The position numbers were made by a program, and so were the translations under genes. The notes under the pieces were generated by a model. It ran no database searches. It was not told the origin of the DNA and saw only the letters and a list, made by a program, of their open reading frames with translations. From NCBI GenBank assembly GCA_002699325.1, contig PABS01000063.1, forward strand, positions 68,652-80,906: 12,255 nucleotides of DNA, in the 5' to 3' direction. Origin of the DNA: Ponticaulis sp. GTDB taxonomy: Bacteria > Pseudomonadota > Alphaproteobacteria > Caulobacterales > Hyphomonadaceae. This document shows, one piece after another, positions 1 through 8,485 of the stretch; the stretch's first letter is position 1, and each line of letters begins with the position of its first letter.

Positions 1-1761
1 ATGGGCTTTTCCGATGCTCGCCTCGCCCGCCTGACCAATTCGACCGAAAGCGAAATCCGCCGTAAGCGACGTGACGCTGGCGTCTTCCCTGTCTTCAAAC
101 GGATCGACACCTGCGCTGCAGAGTTCGCTGCGCAGACACCTTATCTCTACTCGACATATGAGCAGCCGCTCTTCGGCCAGAGCGAACCAGATTGCGAAGC
201 TGACGTCTCTGACCGCAAAAAAGTGATCATTCTCGGCGGCGGTCCAAACCGGATCGGTCAGGGCATTGAGTTTGATTATTGCTGCTGTCACGCGGCCTTT
301 GCCATGGCTGATCTCGGCATCGAGTCGATCATGGTGAATTGTAACCCTGAGACCGTATCCACTGACTATGACACCTCAGACCGGCTCTATTTCGAACCGC
401 TCACAGCCGAAACCGTGCTCGAAATTATCCGCAAGGAAATGTCGAAAGGTGAACTCCTCGGCGTCATCGTTCAGTTCGGTGGTCAGACCCCTCTGAAGCT
501 CGCCCGTCTGCTGGCCGAAGAAGGCGTCCCAATTCTGGGTACAAGCCCGGACAGCATCGATCTGGCCGAAGACCGTGAGCGTTTCACACAAATTCTTGAC
601 GAGATTGGCCTCAAACAGGCCCCATCCGCCATTGCCCGTTCCGAAGAAGAAGTGCTCGCAGCCGCCGAGAAGATCGGTTATCCGCTCATGCTTCGCCCGT
701 CTTACGTTCTCGGTGGCCGCGCCATGGAAGTCGTCCGCGATCCTGAAGATCTGAAGCGCTATGTGCGTGACGCTGTGGACGTCTCCGGCGATCAACCGCT
801 GCTCTGTGACCGATATCTGGCCGACGCCATTGAAGTCGATGTCGACGCGCTCTGTGATGGCAAAAGCGTGCACATTGCTGGCGTGATGGAGCATATCGAG
901 GAAGCCGGCGTCCACTCAGGGGACTCTGCTTGTTCGCTTCCGGCCTATTCTCTGCCAGTCAGCATCATTTCGCAGCTTGAACGTCAGACGGCAGAACTTG
1001 CTATGGCGCTCGACGTCCGCGGCCTGATCAACATTCAGTTTGCCGTAAAAGGCGAGGATATCTTCGTCCTCGAAGCCAACCCGCGCGCGTCGCGCACCGT
1101 GCCATTCGTCGCCAAGGCGGTGAATGCGCCAATCGCCGCTATTGCGGCCAAGGTGATGGCGGGCGAACCGCTCGACAGCTTCAACCTCTCACTCAATGCC
1201 GCCCCGCGCCGCATTGCGGTGAAAGAAGCCGTCTTCCCGTTTGCACGCTTCCAGGGCGTTGACCCTGTACTTGGCCCGGAAATGCGGTCCACCGGCGAAG
1301 TCATGGGCTGGGACGACGATTTCGGCGCAGCTTTCCTGAAGACCCAGATTGCAGCTGGGGTCGACCTGCCAAAATCCGGATGCGTGTTCATTTCTGTGAG
1401 AAACGCTGACAAATCCGGCGTCGAAGCGCCAGCGCGTCGCCTCTCCGAACTCGGCTTTGAGATTGTGGCAACCAGCGGAACCGCCAGCCATCTGGCCAGC
1501 ATTGGCGTGCCTGTCAGACAGGTCAACAAGGTTGCGGAAGGCTCCCGTCATATCGTCGATATGATCACCGATGGCGAGATCAACCTGGTCTTCAACACCA
1601 CCGAAGGTGCCCAATCTCTGAAGGATTCAAGCTCCATTCGCGAAACAGTGCTGAAGCAGCGCGTGCCGTATTTCACGACGCTCGCGGCTTCAAAAGCCGC
1701 TGTAAAGGCAATTGAAACGCTGACCGCGCGAACGCTTGAAGTCCGGGCACTCCAATCCTAA
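1..1761 (+). CDS. carB: Carbamoyl-phosphate synthase large subunit, C-terminal part (5' end outside window)
   Basis: CarB makes carbamoyl phosphate from bicarbonate, glutamine-derived ammonia and two ATP, feeding pyrimidine and arginine synthesis; it works in the cytoplasm with CarA. Only 586 codons are visible, while the family usually has about 1,070-1,100 residues, so the first half lies left of the window and the ATG at position 1 is an internal methionine. Visible residues 1-60 are the end of the oligomerisation region. The second ATP-grasp (carbamoyl phosphate) half starts at [15 protein letters not shown] (79-93), continues with [20 protein letters not shown] (113-132), the [14 protein letters not shown] stretch (231-244) and the metal-binding segment [15 protein letters not shown] (355-369). 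The MGS-like allosteric domain fills roughly 455-580 and includes [10 protein letters not shown] (486-495). The stop is TAA at 1759-1761. No strong terminator follows; a weak GC-rich palindrome (1772-1787) has no T-run. carB next to greA is a common alphaproteobacterial order. Confidence 0.97.
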   Translation: MGFSDARLARLTNSTESEIRRKRRDAGVFPVFKRIDTCAAEFAAQTPYLYSTYEQPLFGQSEPDCEADVSDRKKVIILGGGPNRIGQGIEFDYCCCHAAFAMADLGIESIMVNCNPETVSTDYDTSDRLYFEPLTAETVLEIIRKEMSKGELLGVIVQFGGQTPLKLARLLAEEGVPILGTSPDSIDLAEDRERFTQILDEIGLKQAPSAIARSEEEVLAAAEKIGYPLMLRPSYVLGGRAMEVVRDPEDLKRYVRDAVDVSGDQPLLCDRYLADAIEVDVDALCDGKSVHIAGVMEHIEEAGVHSGDSACSLPAYSLPVSIISQLERQTAELAMALDVRGLINIQFAVKGEDIFVLEANPRASRTVPFVAKAVNAPIAAIAAKVMAGEPLDSFNLSLNAAPRRIAVKEAVFPFARFQGVDPVLGPEMRSTGEVMGWDDDFGAAFLKTQIAAGVDLPKSGCVFISVRNADKSGVEAPARRLSELGFEIVATSGTASHLASIGVPVRQVNKVAEGSRHIVDMITDGEINLVFNTTEGAQSLKDSSSIRETVLKQRVPYFTTLAASKAAVKAIETLTARTLEVRALQS

Positions 1762-1878
1762 GTGGGATCGAGCCGGAGGCCTCTGGCAAAATTAACCCCT
1801 ATGGAGAAGCACTTTCGCGTGACCGGGCAGGATATTGCCAGAAAAGAAGATTTTTCGGCATACACTTGACTGTCACTC

Positions 1879-1897
1879 AAAAGCGATGAACGCTTTT
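1879..1897 (+). other. Perfect short hairpin upstream of greA
   Basis: AAAAGCG (1879-1885) and CGCTTTT (1891-1897) form a perfect 7-bp inverted repeat with a 5-nt loop, ending 26 nt before the greA start. It could be a hairpin in the greA leader or an operator. A TTGACT hexamer at 1866-1871 lies just before it, but no convincing -10 is placed correctly, so I do not call a promoter. The right arm ends in TTTT, so a weak carB terminator is also possible. Confidence 0.35.
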
Positions 1898-1923
1898 CGT
1901 CATCGAAGTGATGGATTTCCTGA

Positions 1924-2397
1924 ATGCAAAGAATACCAATGACCGCTGAGGGCCACGCGGCTCTCGACGCAGAACTCAAGAATCTCAAGACTGTAGAGCG
2001 CCCGAATATTATTGCGGCGATCGCAGAAGCCCGTGAGCACGGCGATCTTTCAGAGAACGCCGAATATCACGCGGCCAAAGAGAAGCAGAGTTTCATCGAA
2101 GGCCGCGTGACAGAGCTGGAAGACAAGCTCGCACGTGCAGACGTGATCGATACATCGCGTCTGAGCGGCGATACTGTGAAATTTGGTGCCACCGTCACCA
2201 TGATGGACGAAGAAACCGAAGAAGAATCTCGCTACAAAATCGTTGGCGAAGATGAGGCTGATGTCGCAAAAGGCAAGATTTCGATCACGTCTCCGATTGC
2301 GCGCGCGCTCATTGGCAAGGAAGTAGACGATGTTGTGGAAGTTAGTGCTCCAGGCGGCGCCAAATCCTACGAGATTCTGAAGGTGGAGTTCATTTAG
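1924..2397 (+). CDS. greA: Transcription elongation factor GreA
   Basis: GreA rescues backtracked RNA polymerase by stimulating cleavage of the 3' end of the nascent RNA; its coiled coil enters the secondary channel. The 157-residue product has the usual GreA length (about 158). Residues 1-75 are the N-terminal antiparallel coiled coil, with the conserved IPMTAEG start and the acidic tip GDLSENAEY (40-48), where D41 and E44 are the expected catalytic residues. Residues 82-157 are the C-terminal FKBP-like domain, with the family-typical [18 protein letters not shown] (123-140). I kept the ATG at 1924 because alphaproteobacterial GreA proteins start with a similar M-x-x-IPMT, although the ribosome site there is weak (GGA at 1913-1915). 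It lies 162 nt after carB, and the next gene starts 2 nt after its stop, so those two are probably co-transcribed. Confidence 0.97.
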   Translation: MQRIPMTAEGHAALDAELKNLKTVERPNIIAAIAEAREHGDLSENAEYHAAKEKQSFIEGRVTELEDKLARADVIDTSRLSGDTVKFGATVTMMDEETEEESRYKIVGEDEADVAKGKISITSPIARALIGKEVDDVVEVSAPGGAKSYEILKVEFI

Positions 2398-2399
2398 GT

Positions 2400-3482
2400 A
2401 TGAAGACGTCCGACGCACTCGGGCCTTCTGTCTGGGTTGCATCGGATGGTCGGGCCGGACACGCTGCGCAAACCCTGGCGATCGCTCGGGCGCTCGGTGA
2501 AATGTCCCGCTGGGTCAATATCGCGCACGTCAACGGCAAGGGACACCGCGCCAGCGCGATCGAGTTGACTCCGCGCGGTCTTCAGCCGCTGCTTCCCTCC
2601 CGGTTCTGGTGGTCGCCGCTTTCTGCCCTGCCCGCAGATCAGCGCGCCATCTTTACCCCGCCCTGGCCGACCCTCTGGATTGGCGCAGGGCGACGGGTTG
2701 CACCCTATTCCAGCCATGTGCGCAAGGCATCGGGCGGTGACACACTGTCCGTTCATGTCATGAATCCGCAAATGCCGCTGAGCGACTTCGATCTCGTGGT
2801 GATCCCGGAACATGATGGCATAACCGGCGACAACGTGATCCAGACTCTCGGCGCGCCGTCTTATTTTGCGCCCGAAACCATCGAAGATACAGAACTCGCT
2901 TTCGGTGATCTCACGGAAGACCGTGGCTTCAAGGTTGCTGTCATTCTGGGCGGAGATTCCAAATCCCACAGCATGACGGAAGAAGCCTGCGCACGACTTG
3001 AAACTCAGCTGACGAGCGTGACCTCAAATGGCAATACACGTCTGCGTATCGTCTGTTCACGTCGGACACCCACTCATGCCCGGGTGCGCTTCCGCGCCTT
3101 TGCTGAGCGGGCCGGCGCACGCTTCTGGGAAAGCCCTGCCGACGGGCCGAACCCTTATCTGGCCTATCTTCTTCTGTCCGACGCCGCGATCGTTACAGAA
3201 GACTCGACAAACATGCTGTCAGAGGCGGCATATTTCGGCCTGCCCATCCACATTGCGCGTCTTGAAGGCACCAGCGACAAGTTCAGTAAGTTTCATCAGG
3301 CGCTGATCAATCGCGGCATTGCGCGCTGGTTCGATGGTACGGTGGACCATTGGAGCTACACGCCATTACGAGAAGTGGATCGCGTCGCGGACGCCATTAT
3401 GAAGAAGCTTATTGAGCGCTTTCCGCAACCAAGCTTTGAGCGGCCACGAGAAGCGCGCCAGGGCGATCAGGACAGGCGATAG
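2400..3482 (+). CDS. ELM1/DUF1022 family protein (mitochondrial-fission ELM1-like)
   Basis: A 360-residue protein of the Mito_fiss_Elm1 (DUF1022) family. In plants ELM1 recruits a dynamin to mitochondria; the bacterial role is unknown, and the fold is thought to resemble GT-B glycosyltransferases, so a nucleotide-sugar-related activity is only a possibility. Family signatures visible: WVASDGRAGHAAQTLAIARAL (12-32), VVIPEHDG (133-140), VILGGDSKSH (181-190), IVCSRRTPTHAR (217-228), WESPADGPNPYLAYLLLSDA (243-262), and TEDSTNMLSEAAYFGLPIHI (266-285), ending with a K-x-x-K-F-H-x-x-L segment (294-302). No signal peptide or membrane span is evident. The ATG is 2 nt after the greA stop, with a GGTGGAG site at 2382-2388 inside the end of greA, so translational coupling is likely. 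The last 20 residues are highly charged (ERPREARQGDQDRR) and look disordered. Confidence 0.88.
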   Translation: MKTSDALGPSVWVASDGRAGHAAQTLAIARALGEMSRWVNIAHVNGKGHRASAIELTPRGLQPLLPSRFWWSPLSALPADQRAIFTPPWPTLWIGAGRRVAPYSSHVRKASGGDTLSVHVMNPQMPLSDFDLVVIPEHDGITGDNVIQTLGAPSYFAPETIEDTELAFGDLTEDRGFKVAVILGGDSKSHSMTEEACARLETQLTSVTSNGNTRLRIVCSRRTPTHARVRFRAFAERAGARFWESPADGPNPYLAYLLLSDAAIVTEDSTNMLSEAAYFGLPIHIARLEGTSDKFSKFHQALINRGIARWFDGTVDHWSYTPLREVDRVADAIMKKLIERFPQPSFERPREARQGDQDRR

Positions 3483-3534
3483 CAGCGCGATTGACGCTGG
3501 TATCTGACCAAGTCTCTGAATACAAAGCAAATTC

Positions 3535-3549
3535 ATAAAGACACTTTAT
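3535..3549. promoter_or_regulatory. Short AT-rich dyad upstream of the efflux gene
   Basis: ATAAAG (3535-3540) and CTTTAT (3544-3549) form a perfect 6-bp inverted repeat with a 3-bp spacer, in the AT-rich 132-bp gap between the ELM1-family gene and the cation-efflux gene. A -10-like TATAAC (3547-3552) overlaps its right arm, but I find no good -35 element. It could be an operator for a metal-responsive repressor; in AT-rich DNA it could also be chance. Confidence 0.25.
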
Positions 3550-3614
3550 AACATACTGAAAACTCTGGTTTATTCGCTTTGCGATTGCGGCGTCTCTGCG
3601 CTAGGTATTCTGGC

Positions 3615-4619
3615 ATGACCGAGCCTCATTCTCATGACTCACACGGCGATGACCACGCCCACCTGCATGACCATCATGGCCATTCCCATGAGCATACGGG
3701 CGGGCACGAGTCTCAGAACAAGGTTGGCATTGCGGCCATCGTTACCTTCGCCTTCATGTTTGCGGAGGCCGCAGGCGGGCTGATCTCTGGCTCTCTGGCC
3801 CTTTTGGCAGATGCTGCGCACATGCTTACGGATGCGGGTAGTCTTGCGCTCGCCTGGGTGGGCTATGCGCTGGCGCGACGTCCCGCCGATGATACGCGCA
3901 CTTTTGGCTTCTCTCGCTTCAAAGTCTTAGCCGCCTTTATCAATGGCTTGTTATTGCTGGGCCTGGGCGCCTGGATCGTCTTTGAAGCCGTCCATCGCAT
4001 GCTGGCCCCGGAACCGGTCCTCTCTGGCATCATGTTCTGGGTGGCTGTGATTGGTCTTCTGATCAACATTGCGCTTCTGAAGCTGCTGCATGGCGGCCAT
4101 GATCATGGCGATCTCAACATGAAGGGCGCACTCCTTCATGTGATCGGAGATCTGCTGGGCTCTGTCGCAGCGATCCTCGCGGCGATTATTATCTGGACAA
4201 CAGGCTGGACGATTGCCGATCCGATCCTCTCAATCTTTGTCGCCGGACTTTTACTGGCTGGCGCGGTGCCCATCATTCGCCGTAGCGCGCATATTCTGCT
4301 GCAGGGCGCGCCAGCTGGCACAGACCTTCAGGAAATCGCAGATGCCATCGTTGCGGATATTCCAACAGTCGCAGCTGTACACCACATGCATGTCTGGACA
4401 CTGACGGGCCAGGACAGACTGATTACTCTGCATGTCGTGCCCAAAGACACGGAAACGGCGATAAAGGTCATTCCGAGCGTCCGCAAAATGCTGTCTGAAC
4501 GTTTCAATATTGATCACGCGACGATCGAACTCGACCTCGAGCCCCTTGGCTGTGAGATGGATCTGTCGCCTCGAACCATGGCGCAGTCGGAACAATTCAC
4601 ATCTGAAGACGGCGCTTAG
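3615..4619 (+). CDS. Cation diffusion facilitator (CzcD/ZitB-type zinc/cobalt efflux transporter)
   Basis: An inner-membrane divalent-metal/proton antiporter of the CDF family, most like CzcD/ZitB/ZnT, expected to export Zn2+ and perhaps Co2+ or Cd2+. The 334-residue product begins with a His-rich tail (12 His in the first 31 residues), a probable metal-binding region. Six hydrophobic segments follow (about 38-58, 61-84, 105-126, 138-157, 175-196, 199-221). The two CDF metal-site motifs are present: H69-MLT-D73 in TM2 and H175-VIG-D179 in TM5. A second His-rich loop, HGGHDHGD, is at 159-166. Residues 235-315 are the cytoplasmic dimerisation domain (VHHMHVWTLTG, 255-265). I chose ATG 3615, with AGG at 3603-3605, over the in-frame TTG at 3579, which would add 12 basic residues before the His tail. 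It has its own upstream gap and is probably a separate transcription unit. Confidence 0.93.
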   Translation: MTEPHSHDSHGDDHAHLHDHHGHSHEHTGGHESQNKVGIAAIVTFAFMFAEAAGGLISGSLALLADAAHMLTDAGSLALAWVGYALARRPADDTRTFGFSRFKVLAAFINGLLLLGLGAWIVFEAVHRMLAPEPVLSGIMFWVAVIGLLINIALLKLLHGGHDHGDLNMKGALLHVIGDLLGSVAAILAAIIIWTTGWTIADPILSIFVAGLLLAGAVPIIRRSAHILLQGAPAGTDLQEIADAIVADIPTVAAVHHMHVWTLTGQDRLITLHVVPKDTETAIKVIPSVRKMLSERFNIDHATIELDLEPLGCEMDLSPRTMAQSEQFTSEDGA

Positions 4620-4710
4620 CGTCACTTCAGCGAGAGATTAGCCAATCAAGGGTTCAAACCCGCGCTGGAATCCCCATAACAAGCTTTGCAAAAGAACAAG
4701 GAACGCGAAC

Positions 4711-5676
4711 ATGAGCGACGTTCAGCACGAAAGCATTATCATCATCGGCTCAGGTCCCGCTGGTTACACCGCAGGCGTCTATGCCGCGCGCGCCATGCGT
4801 AAGCCCCTGATCCTCGCAGGCTATCAGCCAGGCGGCCAGCTGACGATCACCACCGAAGTTGAAAACTGGCCGGGCGATACCGAAGTCCAGGGGCCGGACC
4901 TTATGGTCCGCATGCGCGAGCATGCCGAAGCCATGGGCGCCCGGGTGGAAGAAGACCATGTCAGCAAGGTCGACTTTCAGGTCCGTCCGTTCCGCATCGA
5001 GACCGAGAGCGGCAAGTCCTACACCGCCGATTCCGTTATCATCTCCACCGGCGCGCAAGCCAAATGGCTTGGTCTGCCATCGGAAGAAAAATTCAAGGGC
5101 TTTGGCGTTTCTGCCTGTGCAACCTGCGATGGCTTCTTCTACCGCGAGAAAGAGGTGATCGTTATCGGTGGCGGCAATACCGCCGTTGAAGAGGCACTTT
5201 ACCTCACAAATTTCGCTTCCAAGGTCACGCTGGTCCACCGCCGCGACAGCCTGCGCGCTGAAAAGATCCTTCAGGACCGCTTCATGAAGCATCCAAAAAC
5301 AGAAGTGATCTGGGACTCGGTTCTGGATGAGGTGATCGGCACCGACACGCCGCTCGGCGTTACAGGCGCGCGTCTGAAGAATGTAAACACCGGTGAAACA
5401 CGCGAAATGAACGCGCATGGCGTCTTTATCGCCATCGGCCACGCGCCATCGACTGAGCTGTTTGTCGGCCAGGTGGATATGCGCCCATCTGGTTATATCC
5501 AGACAAAACCCGGGACCGTGTCGACAAACATCGAAGGTGTCTATGCTGCCGGCGATGTGACCGACGAAACCTACCGCCAGGCTGTCACTGCGGCTGGTAT
5601 GGGATGCATGGCGGCACTCGAAGCAGAGCGATATCTTGCCGCTAGGGAAGACGAGGTCGTCGCGGCTGCCGAGTAA
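4711..5676 (+). CDS. trxB: Thioredoxin-disulfide reductase
   Basis: TrxB passes electrons from NADPH through FAD and a redox-active cysteine pair to thioredoxin in the cytoplasm. The 321-residue product has the low-Mr bacterial length. The FAD-binding dinucleotide motif GSGPAG is at 13-18, with GGQLTITTEVENWPG (41-55). The active-site CATC is C136-A-T-C139. The NADPH motif GGGNTAVEEA is at 153-162, followed by HRRDSLRAEK (176-185), where the two arginines should bind the NADPH phosphate. The C-terminal FAD segment AAGDVTDETYRQAVTAAGMG is at 279-298. The ATG at 4711 has an AAGGA site (4698-4702) 8 nt upstream. As I recall, in many alphaproteobacteria trxB directly precedes an lsrB-type regulator; here a TonB receptor gene lies between them. 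An elaborate hairpin follows the stop. Confidence 0.98.
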   Translation: MSDVQHESIIIIGSGPAGYTAGVYAARAMRKPLILAGYQPGGQLTITTEVENWPGDTEVQGPDLMVRMREHAEAMGARVEEDHVSKVDFQVRPFRIETESGKSYTADSVIISTGAQAKWLGLPSEEKFKGFGVSACATCDGFFYREKEVIVIGGGNTAVEEALYLTNFASKVTLVHRRDSLRAEKILQDRFMKHPKTEVIWDSVLDEVIGTDTPLGVTGARLKNVNTGETREMNAHGVFIAIGHAPSTELFVGQVDMRPSGYIQTKPGTVSTNIEGVYAAGDVTDETYRQAVTAAGMGCMAALEAERYLAAREDEVVAAAE

Positions 5677-5697
5677 GCCTTCAAGCCTTAACGCTGT

Positions 5698-5734
5698 ATA
5701 GTCTGAGCGGCCCTTTCAGGGCTGATCGGACTAT
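5698..5734 (+). terminator. Long imperfect hairpin after trxB (possible terminator without T-run)
   Basis: Positions 5698-5714 pair with 5718-5734 over 16 of 17 positions, including two G-U pairs, with one G·A mismatch and a 3-nt loop. It begins 21 nt after the trxB stop. No T-run follows, so it is not a classical intrinsic terminator; it may still mark the 3' end of trxB mRNA or block exonucleases. Its last five bases (ACTAT, 5730-5734) are also the first bases of the next inverted repeat. Confidence 0.5.
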
Positions 5735-5770
5735 TGCGCGTTGAATCTTGTCCTTGCCAAGCGCAATAGT
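5730..5770. promoter_or_regulatory. Perfect 10-bp inverted repeat upstream of the TonB receptor gene
   Basis: ACTATTGCGC (5730-5739) and GCGCAATAGT (5761-5770) are exact reverse complements separated by 21 bp, with arm centres 31 bp apart (about three helical turns). It could be a paired operator, or an RNA hairpin that competes with the trxB hairpin for 5730-5734. It surrounds the -35-like TTGCCA at 5754-5759. Confidence 0.5.
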
Positions 5771-5781
5771 GAGCTTATTCT
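5754..5781 (+). promoter_or_regulatory. Possible promoter of the TonB receptor gene
   Basis: TTGCCA (5754-5759; 5 of 6 to the sigma70 -35) and TATTCT (5776-5781; 4 of 6 to the -10) are separated by 16 bp, giving a start near 5788 and a leader of about 48 nt. The leader would carry a small perfect hairpin (GTGAGT 5799-5804 / ACTCAC 5811-5816) just before the ribosome site GGGGAAG (5825-5831). Predicted by eye only. Confidence 0.35.
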
Positions 5782-5835
5782 GCCCCTATCAATAAAAAGT
5801 GAGTCAACGAACTCACCGTTACATGGGGAAGAAAC

Positions 5836-8391
5836 ATGCGCCATTCCGGCAAAACCATAGCATTCGGTGCCAGCATGCTTGTGCTCGGTGCCTTGAGCCT
5901 GACAGCCACATCTCACGCACAGGAAGATGATACATCGGCGAATGAAAGCCGACGTATGCAAACTGTCACCGTCACATCCACCAAACGCGAACAGACCCTT
6001 CAGGATGTCCCTGTAGCAGTCAGCGTGGTCGATGAAGAAACAATCGAGAAAGCCGAAATTCAGGATCTTTCCGACCTTCAGACGCTCGTTCCGTCGCTTC
6101 GCGTCAATACGTTTCAATCTGCTGCACAGACGTCTTTCAACATTCGCGGCTTCGGCAATGGCGACAACAATGCGGGCGTCGAGCCTTCCGTCGGTGTCTT
6201 CGTCGACGGCGTGTATCGCTCGCGCTCTGCAGCGCAGATTGCTGACCTCCCCAATCTGGAACGTGTCGAAGTTCTGCGCGGTCCACAATCCACCCTGTTC
6301 GGCAAGAACGCCTCTGCCGGTGTCATTTCCATTATCACCCAGGCACCTCAGTTCACGCCCTCTGGCAGCGTCTCTGCAACGCTCGGCAATTATAATCTCA
6401 AGAAACTCAGCGGCGATGTCACAGGCCCGATCACAGACAGCCTCGCCTTCAGCCTCGCTGGCGGCTTCAATGTTCGTGACGGCTATGCCGAGGATCTCAT
6501 CTCCGGCGAGGACCTGAACGATCGGGACCGCTGGAATGTGCGCGGCCAGCTTCTCTTCGCTCCAAACGATGACCTCTCCGTTCGCATCATTGGCGACTAT
6601 AGCGAGATTGATGAAATCTGCTGCATTGGCGCCAACGTGACGACCGGCCCGACCGGCCCCGCCATTTTTGCGCTTGGCGGTCAGATCGATGTTGAAAACC
6701 CGTTCTCTTATAAGACCTACATCAACTATCTGCCCTCAAACGAGATCGAAAATTACGGCGTCTCGGGGGAAATCAATTACGAGTTCGACAACAATATCAC
6801 CCTGACATCCATCACAGCCCTTCGAAATACGGGCTATATTCAGGATGCGGATGGTGACTTCACCAGCGCAGATACGCTGGGCCAGAACTATTCTGACACG
6901 CAGATCGAAACCTTCACACAGGAGCTGCGCCTCACCAGCAATGAGGGTGAGCGGTTTGACTGGATGCTCGGCGCCTTCTATTTCGACGAAACAGTCGAAA
7001 TCAACAATGAGCTCTCCTACGGAGCGGACTTCCGCGGCTATGCGGACATCCTGTCCGGCGGCGCACTCGCGCAGGTCGAGACGCTTCTGGGTCTGCCAGT
7101 TGGCGCGACCTTTGGTCAGGATGGTCAGGGCTACAGTGAGCAGTTTGGTCAGGATAACCAGGCCTGGTCGATCTTCGGCACCGTCGACGCTTACATCACC
7201 GACAAACTCACCGCCACGGTTGGCATCAACTATACCCATGACGAAAAAGACGCTTTCGGCGATGTGATCGCCACGGACGTCTTCTCCGCACTCGATTTCG
7301 TCGGCATTGGCAATAACGTCATCTATCAGACAGCCTTTGCACAAACGCTTGCGGGCTTTGGCATCAACCCAATGGACCCGGCACAGGTTCAGGCTTTTGC
7401 GAACTCAAACCCTGCTGCTTTTGCCCAGATCCAGGCCGGCGCTCAGGCATTTGCAGATGCCAATGACGAGAACCCGGCCGTGAACTCCCTCCTTGGCCTG
7501 CAGCCACTTCAGTTCCTGCCGCCATTCGTGAATTTCCCGAATGCTGTCGAAAGCGGACAGAGCGAGGACGAGGCCGTCACCTACACGCTTCGCCTCTCTT
7601 ATGACCTCACAGACGACATCAATATCTACGGGTCCTATGCCACTGGCTTTAAAGCCACCTCATGGAACCTCTCACGCGACTCCCGTCCTTTCGCAGCCGA
7701 TATTCCGGCCCTGAGAAATGCCGGACTTGGTGTTCCAAACCTGAATGCCGGTACGCGATATGCGGGCCCCGAAGACTCCAAAGTCTATGAGATTGGCCTG
7801 AAAGCCCAGTTCGACACGGTCTCACTCAATCTTGCCCTGTTCGATCAGCAGATTGAGGACTTCCAGTCCAACGTCTTCACAGGCACAGGCTTTGCGCTCA
7901 CCAATGCGGGGGCTCAGTCATCAACCGGCGTTGAAGTTGATCTGGTCTGGAGCCCGATCGAAGGGCTGAACCTGTCCTATGGCGCGCTCTTCATGGATCC
8001 AGTGTTCGACGACTATCCGAACTCGCCATCGGGCGATCTGACAGGCGCCCGACCAGAAGGCGTTTCCGATAGCTACATGTCGATCGGCGCCAGCTATGAC
8101 TTCACCCTGCCCAATGAGTGGGACGCCTATGTGCGCGCAGACTACCAGCATGAATCGGAAGCTGATCTGTCTTACGACAATGATCCACGTCAGACGCGCG
8201 AGATCGACACCGTCAATGCCTCGCTTGGTGTAGAGACACAGAACGGGCTTCGCGTCAGTGTCTGGGGACGGAACATCTTCAATGATGAATATCTGATCCA
8301 GAGCTTCCCATCCACGGCTCAACAGGGCTCAATCACAGGCTATCCGAGCCAGCCGGCAACATACGGCATCACGCTCACAAAGGATTTCTAG
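5836..8391 (+). CDS. TonB-dependent outer-membrane receptor
   Basis: An 851-residue receptor for TonB-energised uptake across the outer membrane; the ligand cannot be told from sequence (siderophore, other metal chelate, vitamin or plant/algal compound). Residues 1-28 are a signal peptide (basic start, hydrophobic core, SHA cleavage site before QED). A TonB-box-like stretch TVTVTSTKR is at 43-51, then the plug domain (about 55-170) with QDVPVAVSVV (56-65), RGFG (104-107) and VEVLRGPQSTLFGKNASAG (144-162). The barrel follows to a C-terminal phenylalanine (F851), as usual for outer-membrane insertion, with the late receptor motif GRNIFNDEYL (811-820). Odd features are a Cys-Cys pair (262-263) and a long Ala/Gln-rich presumed loop at about 478-578. 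The start has GGGGAAG 4 nt upstream. A strong terminator follows the stop by 26 nt, so this gene is probably transcribed alone or with trxB. Confidence 0.95.
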   Translation: MRHSGKTIAFGASMLVLGALSLTATSHAQEDDTSANESRRMQTVTVTSTKREQTLQDVPVAVSVVDEETIEKAEIQDLSDLQTLVPSLRVNTFQSAAQTSFNIRGFGNGDNNAGVEPSVGVFVDGVYRSRSAAQIADLPNLERVEVLRGPQSTLFGKNASAGVISIITQAPQFTPSGSVSATLGNYNLKKLSGDVTGPITDSLAFSLAGGFNVRDGYAEDLISGEDLNDRDRWNVRGQLLFAPNDDLSVRIIGDYSEIDEICCIGANVTTGPTGPAIFALGGQIDVENPFSYKTYINYLPSNEIENYGVSGEINYEFDNNITLTSITALRNTGYIQDADGDFTSADTLGQNYSDTQIETFTQELRLTSNEGERFDWMLGAFYFDETVEINNELSYGADFRGYADILSGGALAQVETLLGLPVGATFGQDGQGYSEQFGQDNQAWSIFGTVDAYITDKLTATVGINYTHDEKDAFGDVIATDVFSALDFVGIGNNVIYQTAFAQTLAGFGINPMDPAQVQAFANSNPAAFAQIQAGAQAFADANDENPAVNSLLGLQPLQFLPPFVNFPNAVESGQSEDEAVTYTLRLSYDLTDDINIYGSYATGFKATSWNLSRDSRPFAADIPALRNAGLGVPNLNAGTRYAGPEDSKVYEIGLKAQFDTVSLNLALFDQQIEDFQSNVFTGTGFALTNAGAQSSTGVEVDLVWSPIEGLNLSYGALFMDPVFDDYPNSPSGDLTGARPEGVSDSYMSIGASYDFTLPNEWDAYVRADYQHESEADLSYDNDPRQTREIDTVNASLGVETQNGLRVSVWGRNIFNDEYLIQSFPSTAQQGSITGYPSQPATYGITLTKDF

Positions 8392-8417
8392 GCTGAGCTG
8401 AACAACTGACATCTCGG

Positions 8418-8448
8418 GAAGAGCGCTGTTCGCAGCGCTCTTCTTTTT
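8418..8448 (+). terminator. Intrinsic terminator after the TonB receptor gene
   Basis: A perfect 11-bp stem (8418-8428 with 8433-8443) closed by a TTCG tetraloop and followed by five T (8444-8448). This is a textbook rho-independent terminator. It separates the receptor gene from the LysR regulator and also argues against a regulator start at 8447. Confidence 0.93.
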
Positions 8449-8485
8449 GATTGCATATTTGAACAACTACGGACATCATTTTTGC

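Noticed and set aside
1772-1787. GC-rich palindrome after carB as a terminator
   Set aside because: The stem is short with a wobble and no T-run follows.
3579-3614. Upstream TTG start for the cation efflux gene
   Set aside because: It adds 12 residues unlike the family before the His-rich tail; ATG 3615 has AGG at a good distance.
4649-4675. tRNA-like 3' end (GGGTTCAAACCC followed by TCCCC)
   Set aside because: The T-arm stem does not pair properly around TTCAAAC and no D- or anticodon arm lies upstream, so it is not a tRNA.
4750-5442. 230-codon open frame on the - strand
   Set aside because: Shadow of trxB; no family resemblance, and the + strand protein is certain.
8447-8485. Extended LysR start (TTG at 8447) adding 13 residues
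   Set aside because: It overlaps the T-run of the terminator at 8418-8448; related regulators start at the MDWDKLR-type methionine, at 8486.
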